Positions 47,664 to 57,494 of a DNA stretch of 64,000 bases are shown here, in pieces. The notes beneath the pieces were generated by a model. The model made no database searches. It was not told where the DNA came from and was given only the letters and a program-made list of their open reading frames with translations. The first letter of the stretch is position 1; every line of letters starts with the position of its first letter. This stretch comes from Melieria omissa (taxonomy: Eukaryota; Arthropoda; Insecta; Diptera; Ulidiidae): NCBI GenBank assembly GCA_963971225.1, contig OZ020267.1:122257891-122321890 (forward strand), written 5' to 3'. The position numbers and the translations under genes are program-made.

Positions 47664-47867
47664 TTGCAAAAGACGCACTCTATCCCCTCCCTTCTCCCTC
47701 AAATAAGGAATTGGGTTTTTGTGCCTTAAAATTTATTTCATTTGAACTTTGAAGCATCTTTTGCAATCCCGAAAATCCCGGGATAAAAGAATTTGAATCC
47801 CGGGATTTTCGGGACTGGAAAAAGTCCGGGATCCCGGGATCCCGGGATTGCGATGCCTAATGCGTAC

Positions 47868-49500
47868 ATATTTCCTATGTACTACTCGTATGTACACACA
47901 CACAGACACATATTCCCGGCGGCGCAATCAGTTAGTCAATATTTTTAACATTTCACCACTTTCGCTAATAATGAGCAAATATTTAACAGTTACGCCTCGG
48001 CATTAAATTTGCATAGCCCACCACCGGCGTCGACGGCGCTGGCTACGCGCCGCGATAAGCGCGCGGCCATATTTTTAGCTCGAAAGTCTCCCCGATGAGT
48101 AGCGGCGTCGGCAAAAGTCTGTGCCGCTCGGGGCGCAGCGGTGGTGGTGGCGCAGTGCTCTGACGCCGCATTGCCGATTATGAGCCAAATTTAAATTTGA
48201 ATTCAAAATTGTAGCCGAATTACAATATCGCAGGGCGGACAGCGAAAGCGTCAACGTAAGCGAAAGTGAAATTAAAAAGTGTCGATTAAATTTGAAATGC
48301 CCGCGCAGTGCCGCCGTCGCTGCTGGGCTCAGCTGCGCCCTGGGCGCGTCGCACCAGCCGCGCATTAGCCGCTTGCCGTCGGCGTGTGTCGACCACGTGG
48401 CGCAATTAGCTTCCGTGGTGATGATGCTGAATTATGTGCAGCGCGTGCTGAGCAGCCACCCACCGCCGACGCACGCAGCGGAAGTGGCAATAAGTTGTTG
48501 TCAATATTGACTGATTGTCCTGCACTCGCCGCCTGCACCCGCTGCCGCACATCGGCCACAGTCGCCCGAGGCCCTTCCGCTCTGCCGCAAAGCACTTCGA
48601 CGCGCTCTGTTGTTATTGCCTCCGCAGACGTTGACAGCGAGAAGCGGAGAACTCTCAGCGGTGATTTCTACCCATTGAGCTGTCACTAAGCACCCGCTTT
48701 TGATTCAACACATTTCGATTCCATAAAATTTAATTCATTTTCGCCACTTTGTAGAAAAGTTGCTGTTTAAGTGTACGTCCGGCAAGGATCCGAGCTCATC
48801 AGCGAATTTACGTAGTAGTCGGCAAAGGGAAACAATTGCACATTAACTTTCGATAGCACAGACGGGGGAAAAGTATTATTTGGGATTTACTATGATTCGC
48901 TGAAATAGTTAGTGACGTGGATGGGCCTGTCACAACGCAGTGATGTTGTAGAAAACAAAGGAAGCAATTGTATACATTAAGGAAACAGTCAATGAAGACC
49001 GACAATTTTGCAAACAAACAAACATAAAATTCCGAAGAATTTGTTACGCCGTCATTGGCAACCAACAGTGAGCCGTCTACGATTCTGTAGATTCTGTCGT
49101 CTACTATAATTTTGTTGTTTTATTTGCTAATTCTCGAAAGTTTTCTCAACGATAGCGTGTTTAGTGGTATAAACTACAACCTCCAAAGACTATTAGATTG
49201 TAACATGTGATTGTTTACCAGTTGTTGTTGGGTGTGAAAATATATATATTTCCCATTTCGAATTTGTATTTTGCGAAATTGGTTTGGAGCTTCCTGAAAA
49301 TGCTTTTACGGTTTGTAAAATCGCTTTCGCATTCGCTAAAAATTATTTCGAAAAAGGTATGTATACAGTAAAGAGCGGCGCAAGCATATAAAAATGACTT
49401 GCAAGCCATCGCTGTGCTTTCAAATACTGTCGCTCTTCATTACTTTCACCATAAAACAAGCACTGCAGTGAAGAAAGCCTTTGATATTCATACGAATACT
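47868..49500. other. Intergenic stretch, GC-rich core without supported gene
   Basis: 47980-48690 is GC-rich with overlapping open frames on both strands. None shows a domain or a convincing exon structure. The rest is AT-rich. It could contain regulatory sequence for the downstream membrane-protein gene. Confidence 0.4.
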
Positions 49501-50512
49501 GCAAGATTCATTGAATAGAAGATTGCGCCTTCCGGGAGAAAATAATTTTGAAACCCACCAGTGACGTCATACAAAATTGGTTCCTATTGGCTGAAAATGT
49601 TGATTGAATTTTGGAGAGAGAAACACAGTGGGGCAAAATTAAATATTTGTTACTTCATTATTTTTTTCCATTTTCAATTCCCTTCTTAATTCCAGTAAAT
49701 TTACCCTTACCGATAAATATTGAGTATTTGCCGTTCGAAGTCGTTTTGGGTGAAGTGCAGCGAGCAAACTCTTGCCGTTTGAACATTCACCCGGCCACAG
49801 AACTTCACTCAACGCTGTATAAGGCTTGCATCCTTGGGGAACCGGAAGAAGTGCACTGCGCAATCTAAATCATATATATGCATATATATATAGATATTCC
49901 ATTTGAAAAGCACTTCACCACTCATGTACATTTTTTTTCATTATTTTGTGTACACAGGCCCACTGCAAACCGCATGATTCTCTTCTCTTTGCTTTTTTCT
50001 TTTTTTGAAATTTCTCCGCGATATTCTCACTACACGCACTTTTACAGCAAGGACTTTTGAAACTCAAAATTATTTAATTATTTTAACAAAAAACAATGAA
50101 AACAATCAAGCAAAAGCGGCACGATTTACAAAAAATGAAATATTTGTGAATACAAAATTTTCAACCAATGAAAACAAAGCACGAAATCTGAATTGAATTG
50201 CAGGGTTTCCTCCCGAATTTCACTTGTTTTATTTGTGTTATTTATATGAACGAATTATACGAATTTATATTTAATTTTGTAAAGATATACAAATTTCTAT
50301 TAAACTATTATGTAAGCATATGTATATATAGGGGCTTAAGTATAAAGAAAGCCATATATTTGCTCAAAAGAGTAAAGCAAAATGTAAGTTCAAAATAAAA
50401 GAGTTTAAAAAGTACTGATGGAAACCCTACATATTCTCCGATGACGTCACTGGTGCGGTTTAAAATTGATTTTCTCTCGGAAGGCGCAATCTCTGTATTC
50501 AATGAATCTTGC
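49501..50512. mobile_element. Fold-back element with arms of about 70 bp
   Basis: 49501-49570 (GCAAGATTCATTGAATAGAA, GATTGCGCCTTCCGGGAGAA, CACCAGTGACGTCAT) is repeated as a reverse complement at 50441-50512 with a handful of mismatches. The 870 bp between is AT-rich and non-coding. No target duplication is clear. It is a non-autonomous inverted-repeat element of unknown class. Confidence 0.65.
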
Positions 50513-50559
50513 GAATACTGCACGAAACGACAATAGAACTTCAAGCACCTTGAAGTATA

Positions 50560-50950
50560 GAACAGCACTGAAGTAGAACAACATTGAAGTTGAACAACAC
50601 CGAAGTAGAACAACACTGAAGTAGAACAATACTGCAGTGGAACAACACGGAAATAGAACAAGACTGAAGTAAAGCACTGAAGTAGAACATTTTCAAGCAT
50701 ACGGTGTTTTGTTATGCACGATCGGTGGAGCTGATGTTTGTTTTTGGTATTTTGTATGGAATCTGGGCTGCATTTCAAGCATTACAACAGCATTAATGTA
50801 AAAAAACGCAGGTTTAAAACATGTTTTTTCGATATTTATTTAAGTCTGTTTCACTCGGTGTGAAGTAGAAGTTTTGTTTCACTCGGTGTGAAGTAGAAGT
50901 TCTGCTTCACTCGGTTTGAAGTAGAAGTTCTACTTCACTCGGTGTGCTTG
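50560..50950. repeat. GAAGTAGAA-based degenerate tandem repeats
   Basis: 50560-50690 carries about seven degenerate 17-18-bp units around ACACTGAAGTAGAACA. 50855-50950 carries three units of about 37 bp containing CTTCACTCGGTGTGAAGTAG, which is itself an inverted repeat. Both share GAAGTAGAA, so they may have one origin. Confidence 0.7.
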
Positions 50951-52128
50951 GTGTGATTTACCGTTACTTAACCTCATTATAGCTTTCTGTTTTGATGTTT
51001 TGCTTCACAACAGAACACAAGCACTGTCGCTGCTGTAGCGAAAAGGTTTTCGAATGATGCGTGCTTGCTTTGTTACAGAATAGAACTATTGAGCATTTGA
51101 ATTTGCTGTCACCGCGACACTATAGTACAGTACCTGACAGTACTGTGCAGTAGTGAAGTGTGCCCAATAGAACCTTCTGTGCAGTTCTTTAGTATACACA
51201 CAAAAATCTCTGGCAATCCAAGCATTGTCAGTTCATTCAAGAACGTTGTCCGAATTCACCGAAGTGCGACTTGAGAAAAGCTAATTAAAGTCTCCTAAAT
51301 TGTAAATCGAATTCGCTATCGGTAAACCATAAATCTTCAATACACAGATCATTTGGCGTACACAGTTCTGAAGAAAAGCAAACGCAACAAAGGAAGCTAC
51401 CTCCGAATGTTCCGTAGGTAGCATTCTGAGAAAATCGGGTTTTATCTGCAACTAAGCAATCATTGTCAGAAACCAAAACTGGGTTTAGTTTATCAAAAAC
51501 ATAATTCCTAAAATTTGTAATATCTATTTTGTGTGCATATTCTTCGTAACAATGGCAAATCACTTCTGTATGAACAAATTAGCAGCGCCAAAAACGAAAG
51601 CACCATTCGTGCCATTTCGGGAAGGAATTCGAGCCAAAACAGACAGTCGGAGTCAGCGTCAAAGTCCACCAACACGTCTCCATTTCGCATCGAGTGGATT
51701 ACATCATTAGTGAGCAGCGGGGAGGCCGCAAGCCGCCGTGTTTACTGTTCATGCTCCGAGCTCGTTCGCATTCAAGAATAAAACCGAAAGCGATAAACCC
51801 AGTTTTATCAACTTTGTTTTTATGCATTTTTTCTCCAGCGGCAATTCGGTTTCTTTTATTCAAAGTAACCTTTTTGCCGTTGACGCTGGCGTCTGCTTAT
51901 CACGGAGGAGGCGTGGAACCGACCGGCCGTTGTTCGGACGCGAACTCGGTACTACAGCTGCAAAGCGCCTTGGTATACAACGTTGACTTCGAGTTGGCAG
52001 CCGAACGCCTATCAGTCACCAGTTCAGACGTTGGAGTGTGCAGAGCCATCGAACGGAGTGAAATTCCAGAACAATTCGCATCCGCCTTTTCGATCAGAGA
52101 TCCAAGTGCCGCGTTCAGTTCCTGTAAA
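50951..52128 (+). other. Upstream region and probable 5' UTR of the CCP-MAM-SMB gene
   Basis: No other gene was recognised. 51827-52128 is also present in the duplicated copy (42415-42697). A long frame continues upstream of the chosen ATG, but in the copy a stop precedes the ATG and the upstream peptide has no domain. I therefore treat it as non-coding leader. The transcription start could not be placed. Confidence 0.5.
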
Positions 52129-55100
52129 ATGCTGCTTCGAAATTGCAACTGCTGCGTGGCGTTGTGGCTGCTGATCGCCTGCAGGAGCAGCTTCGTCGGA
52201 GCAAGGTTCGAACACAGCATTGCGGAGAAGTCTCGCATCCGCTGCAGCGAGCCGGACAGCATTCCGCACGGATTCTACAGGAAGAACAGGCGCAACTTCA
52301 ACATGCGCATCCACTGCAACGAGGGATATTCACTGCTTGGGAGCCGCGTGGTGCCCTGCATCAATGGAAAGTGGACTGGCGAACGGCCCATATGTGTTAG
52401 TGAGTATCATGAGTCATGAGCCGCGTCGGTGCCGCGCAGCGCTCGGAGGCCGGCGACCTTCGATGTCGATGTTCGATTGTAAACAGCGAAGTAACGTATT
52501 GTTGCTGTTGTTGTTGTTTGTTTTTGTGGCGTCTTTCAGAGAAGGGCTGCGGTTTCACGACACAGAATCCGCCCAATGGGCGCGTCCAAGTGGAGAGTCA
52601 GTTCAAGCTGGCGCTTTTCTGCTCGGACAATTATATTTTGGCCGGAAATCGCTTCACCTACTGCAATGGCACCGACTGGGACCGCCCGCTGGGAACGTGT
52701 CGCAGTGAGTGTTGTTGTTTGTATTCGTCCATCCAGATGGTTTATCAATGTCCAACTTGAACTCTGCACATCGCAGAGGTTTTGAACAGAGTAAGCCACG
52801 AGTGCGACTTCGAGACGCTGGACATGTGCGGCTGGGTCGTGGACCAAGCAGACAGCTTCGAATGGAAACGTGTGACGGCTACGAATGTGTTTACCTCGTT
52901 CCGCACCGGCCCCAGGCACGACCACACCACTATGTCGACCAGCGGAGGCCACTACATGCTGATGGAGAGTCTGGGCAATACGACAGCAGCAGTGACGCTC
53001 TCGTCACCGATCTACGACAGGGAGCTCAGCCTGAAGACGGCCTGCTGCTTTCGCTTCTACTACTTTATGTACGGATCGGGTGTAGGCGATCTGGATGTGC
53101 TCGTGAAGCCAGCGTCTGTGACCTTGACGCAAGCGCTCGAGGAGAAAAACAAGTGAGTTCATGACACACACAAACACGCATCGCATGGCTTGGCGTTCTT
53201 TACACATTTATTATTTTTTGTGCGTATTTAGATATCTGAAATTCAACAAGACTGGCAACCAGAATAACCTATGGAATGAGGCGCACTTCTCCATCGACGA
53301 AATGGACGAGGACTTTCAAGTAATCTTCGTAGCCAGCGGTGCCACATCTCATCTGAGCGACATTGCCATCGACGATGTGAAACTAATGACTGGCACCGAG
53401 TGCAAGATTCTGCGAAAGATTGCGGAAGACAGCGATGAGTCCAGTGAACAGGAAGCCACAACCGGTACGGTACCTTCTTTAAAATTCAACGATGTGATCT
53501 TAATGAATCAAAATTTGAACGCCACGCAGAGGAGACCATTTTCGACACTCAGTCCTGCGTGTCCCGCTGCGGTCAGACGGGCACGGGTATACTCCGGGTG
53601 GACGGCGCGCTGTTCGGACTCTGCAGTTGTAGTTTCGAGTGCATACTGGAGAATGACTGCTGTCCGGATTTCGTGACTATTTGTCTGGACGGTAATTGAA
53701 GATGGTTTTCCTTGTGAACTTTAATGATTTTTCGCTTTAAGATTTTTTTGCTGCACCCACTTGGTGGGCAGAGAATGTGACCGCACAGGCCGACCAGCAG
53801 TCCACGATTGCTTCGCAAGCAAGAACGGACACAACGGAGAAAACGACAACTACTAAGACGACAACAACCACCACCACGACTAGGAAACCTACAACTACAA
53901 CCACAACAACGACAACTACAACTACCACTCAGAAGCCTACCACCACCACCACTCGAAAGTCTACCACAACCACCACTAGGAAGCCTACCACAACCACCAC
54001 TCGGAAGCCTACCACAGTTTCCACCACTACCACCACAACAACAACCAGAAAACCGACTACTATTTCAACAACAAAGAGGCGCACCACACCAACAACCACA
54101 ACTACTACAACAACCCGTCAACCAACTACTAAAACTACACTTCCCCCAACGGTTACAACAACACCAGAAACCACAACACAAAAGTTGGTTATAACCAGAA
54201 AACCAACGTATTTGGTGCCAACTGCTGCGCCAGATCAATCAGGCAAGTAACGATTTTAAAAGGCGGACACGGTCGGGTTGGAGAAATGTTAAGTAATGAC
54301 CCTCGCCATAATCTTATAACGCATATTTCACCATTCTTAGGTTAATTTCATAAAATAACCTACCCTCAAGCAAGTTTTGATCCAGTCAGATACAGATTTT
54401 TTTAGAACTGAAAACCACTGTTTTAAATTATTTCTAATTTGAAGTGGTGCTGCCAACTTGGAATTCAATTGTCACTATTTCATGTTTTTTTAGAGTTCTC
54501 TGTATATAAACTTTGACGCATTTTGCCCCATTTTAATTTTGATTTTCGAAGATTTAAATAATATGTGTTGAATTATTTTAATGGATGTTAGTTTCCGAAC
54601 ATGAACCCATGTTATAGTTAAAAATTCCTATCAGCTTTAGCAGTTTAGGCTGAGCGATGAGTCTGTCTCGCAGCACACAGCTATACATATGTATACTTAC
54701 AGTGGTGCACACAGGATTTAATTTTGGAGGGATGGGTTTGCGTACAACATTTGAACCGCATCATACCATAATGTTTACCATAATGTGTACCAGTAACTTT
54801 TGTTTTTGGGGAGGTTTGCACCCCCAAAACCCCTGTGCACGCCTCTGTATGTATATATATTTCATTACAATAAATATCTCACATTTTTAAAGTATTTGTT
54901 ATGCTCAACCATGCAATTCCCTCACATTTTAGTTAACACCAACAAAAAGACATTTACCTGGCAAAATAAATCACAGCGCGACGACTCGCAGCAACGGGGA
55001 CCGCATGAAGCCAATATTCTGCTTATAATTTTCGGGGTGATTTTCGTGTCAATTGCTGTGATCACAATGTATGTGCGTCGGCGGAAAATTGTCGCTGACT

Positions 55101-55336
55101 GGGTGGGAAAGCATTTCAAGAATGGCAATGATGGAAGCGCCGTTGAGGACAGCACGTCGATAATCGCGAATTTCAACCACCAAGAAACTCAGGCAAATGG
55201 ATCGAGCGCCGCGGGTCAAATGATGTTTTCCAAGTCGAATCCCAAGAAGCCGAAACGACCAGGCAGCGGAAACTATTCGCAGTCGTTGGCGAATGACGAG
55301 TGTTACGGCAATAGCGACGAGATACCGTTAGTGTAA
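52129..55336 (+). CDS. Predicted type I membrane protein: 2 Sushi/CCP, MAM, somatomedin B, mucin stalk
   Basis: Exons 52129-52399, 52540-52704, 52777-53152, 53232-53464, 53530-53691, 53742-54242 and 54933-55336 join in frame to 703 residues plus TAA. The start ATG has an AAAATG context and is followed by a signal peptide (NCCVALWLLIACRSSFVGA in the related copy; similar here). Domains: CCP1 about 38-90 and CCP2 about 93-144, four Cys each; MAM about 155-325 (CDFETLDMCGW..., DIAIDDVKL); somatomedin B about 352-400 with eight Cys (SCVSRC...NDCCPDF); Thr/Pro/Lys stalk about 415-560, likely O-glycosylated; membrane span about 597-617 (ILLIIFGVIFVSIAVITMYV) with RRRK behind it; cytoplasmic tail of 86 residues. 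The product probably binds matrix or cell-surface partners; its function is unknown to me and I give no symbol. Introns are short (50-141 bp) except the last. The last has a GC donor (54243-54244), the only one that keeps the frame. Confidence 0.9.
53790..54220 (+). repeat. Thr codon (ACA/ACC/ACT) minisatellite within exon 6
   Basis: Low-complexity coding DNA, with units such as ACCACCACTAGGAAGCCTAC encoding (T)nRKPT-like repeats, forms the mucin stalk. Two or three nearly identical RKPTTTTT units stand in tandem at 53940-54015, so length variation between alleles is expected. The same tract is almost wholly deleted in the upstream pseudogene. Confidence 0.9.
54700..54847 (+). mobile_element. 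CAGTGG-ended repeat in the last intron
   Basis: The ends are CAGTGGTGCACACAGG and CCCCTGTGCACGCCTCTG, imperfect inverted repeats, with similar 8-bp flanks TATACTTA and TATGTATA (6 of 8). It lengthens intron 6 and lies 85 bp before the terminal exon's acceptor. Relatives lie at 6714-6850 and 44690-44820. Confidence 0.7.
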
Positions 55337-55407
55337 AACGGTATTATGTAAATTCTGTGGTTCTTTGTAATATGACTACGATCGATGTAAGTGTGTATGT
55401 AAAATAC

Positions 55408-55413
55408 AATAAA
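55408..55413 (+). promoter_or_regulatory. Polyadenylation signal AATAAA
   Basis: AATAAA lies 72 bp past the stop codon of the membrane-protein gene, followed by AT-rich sequence. It is the likely 3' end signal. Confidence 0.6.
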
Positions 55414-56341
55414 TTATGCAAAATTATTATATAATTTACCAAACGTTTAACTCACAAATCAAAGAAGATAAGTGTTGATGTCGCACTGATGCCGATTTTC
55501 CAACCATTTTCCTTCAATTGTGAATGAAGGGAATTTACGCCAAATTCTTTGAGGTTCATTCTTAGACTGACCATTACATTTTCAGTGATTTGCGAAAGGC
55601 AGCTGCCATGATGCAACTGGTAATTTTTGAACTGCAAGCCTGAGGATCCTCGGTTTAAGCTTCCAACGTATGCAACACCCACATCCAAATAAGATTAAAT
55701 TACAATGAATATTGAATTATTTATGTATAGCCAACACCAACCAGCAAGGCTCAGTCCTATCCTCCCGCCCTCATCGTTATCGTCATCAACGACCTCCTGT
55801 TACCGGCAAAGAGCACTGTGCACTCAATGAAACTATTTGTAATTAATTCTCCTTTCGCAAATGTCCCTGACAATCCCTGACTGGGATGACACGAAAATGA
55901 GTCGATTTTCGAATTTTTCTAAGAACCAATGTTGTTTGTTCACAATTTGCCTCAGCCTTAAGAAGTACTTTACCCCAACTGATCGCCGCCTTATTAAAAA
56001 TGGTATCCAATGCCAAATAAGCCAATCTGAAGCTCTTGAACCACATTCAGAGTTGTATTGTAAAACTTTGTGACCCCTGTAAGGTATTTGGATCTACTGA
56101 ATGCCTGAAACATCGTCGTAATGTCGCTTGTGTATTATCATGGCAGATGGTTGGTTCGCTCCTCAGGTGTAGAGCGCGGTAATGAAAATGCCTCCCTGCA
56201 GTATTTTGTTCTGACCCTTATAAATCAATAAACCCATTCGGGGCGTTACAAATTCCTCTTCTATTTTTATCGCCTTTAAACCTTTTACTATTTTGTTGTC
56301 ATATGGTGACATGCCACTTGATGGATGCCTGAAACTCTATA
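55414..56341. other. Intergenic stretch without supported features
   Basis: Short frames at 55452-55688 and 55843-56073 lack recognisable domains. Near 56281 the words CTATTTTGTTGTCATATGGTG resemble the left end of the TTAA MITE at 16224, so an old fragment of that family may lie here. Confidence 0.45.
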
Positions 56342-56411
56342 CAGGTCTCCTTCGTAAAACGCGGTGGTTACGTTCCAGGAAAATTCCGCGTTATGTGATT
56401 CGCGTTATATA

Positions 56412-57300
56412 GGGTTTTGCAACAAGAGGTGTTATTTTGGTATTCAAAGAAAATGCCATTTTTTGAGATAAATGATCGGATGTTTATTTCATAATAAAGA
56501 GGAAGGTATGCCGTTAATAATGAAAAACAACATCAGCCAAATGGCCACCACGATCACGCTTACAGGACCATATCCTTTTCATGAAATTTTCCATAACCAA
56601 ATCGCAAAGTGGATGCCCTATGTCCTCGATACCCTCACGAATTCTATCTTTGAGGTCTTGAATCGACGCTGGACTGTTGGCGTACACCTTATCTTTCACG
56701 TGGCCCCAAAGGAAGCAGTCGCAAGGTGTTAAATCACAAGATCTCGGTGGCCAATTGTGATCACCTCTTCCAGAGATAACACCCAGAGGACCCAATCAGC
56801 AAAAACACGACGTTGTTGATGATCGGTCGGCTTGAGTTCTTGTGTTAACTGAACTTTATAAGCCTTGAGACCCAAGTCTTTATGCAAAATACGGTGTAAT
56901 GACGTTTTTGGAATGCCCAATTCCAAAAAACGACGAGGAATCGACAAACCTGGGTTTTCTTCAACACTTTGGTTTTTCTTGAGCGACGTGCACGGGTTTT
57001 ATTCTTCACATCACTAACTTGTCCCAACAGCTCGAATTTTTCCACCAATTTCTGTATTGCGGTCCGACAAGGTGCTTCACGACGACCCAAAAATGCTTTA
57101 GTTTTGCGAACTGTGACTGCAAGATTTTCATCATTTTTTAGTGAATTTTAATAATTTCAATGCGTTGTTGAAGCGTGTATCGTTCCATTTTTAGTAATGG
57201 CGTAGTTTCAACTTGTCAAATGTTAAAGAATAAAAGCTTCAAAAGTAAAAGCTTCCGAAATATCGGGTGATTCAAAATAACACCTCTTGTTGGAAAACCC
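56412..57300 (-). mobile_element. Internally deleted rosa-type mariner (889 bp)
   Basis: The ends GGGTTTTGCAACAAGAGGTG and the reverse complement of CACCTCTTGTTGGAAAACCC form inverted repeats of about 28 bp with one mismatch. TA flanks both sides (56410-56411 and 57301-57302). It lies inside the pogo-like MITE. The coding remnant is on the minus strand. Confidence 0.85.
56514..57190 (-). pseudogene. Rosa-type mariner transposase with central deletion
   Basis: From the right, minus-strand fragments give MERYT at the start, then the DNA-binding part in shifted frames. These run on to LGLKAYKVQLTQELKPTDHQ and RRVFADWVLWV. The next recognisable part is HNWPPRSCDLTPCDCFLWGH with VKDKVYANSPASIQDLKDRI, and then the end CKRDRGGHLADVVFHY. 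The segment with the first two catalytic Asp is missing and PLDYFLWG reads PCDCFLWG. It cannot be active. Rosa-type elements were first known from Ceratitis, which fits a tephritid host. Confidence 0.8.
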
Positions 57301-57494
57301 TATAGAAGACTTAACTTTCATATAAATTTTAGGGTTATTTTCCAATAACCTTTTTCCAAAATAAAATAGGTACTAAATTAAAGATGTATGTACATTCCGA
57401 CTCAAAATCAAAAGTCATACTTTATTTAAAAAATTAAAAAACATAATGAAAAAACGGTTTTTTTTTAAATCGCGCTATACGAGGGAGACCTGTA

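Larger units (their letters stand above)
46715..47859 (-). mobile_element. hAT element 2 (1145 bp), right arm of the palindrome
   Basis: A near-identical reverse copy of 45439-46584, from TAGGGATCGCAAT to ATTGCGATGCCTA, including the dimerisation-domain remnant on the minus strand and the nested MITE. Its right flank is ATGCGTAC (47860-47867). One visible difference is a T-rich run near 47552. Confidence 0.9.
56342..57492. mobile_element. TA-flanked pogo-like MITE, interrupted by a rosa-type mariner
   Basis: The left end CAGGTCTCCTTCGTA follows TA (56340-56341). The right end TACGAGGGAGACCTG precedes TA (57493-57494). CAGG...CCTG ends beside TA with TCxCTCG inside recall pogo/Tigger termini. 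Removing the nested element leaves about 260 bp of non-coding host sequence rich in CGCGTTATA words. Confidence 0.65.

Noticed and set aside
48300..48700. Coding exon in the GC-rich patch
   Set aside because: Four overlapping frames on both strands, none with a domain, Kozak context or splice pair.
51694..52128. N-terminal extension of the membrane protein upstream of the ATG at 52129
   Set aside because: The frame is open, but it would put the hydrophobic signal sequence inside the protein, and the related copy has a stop just before the ATG.
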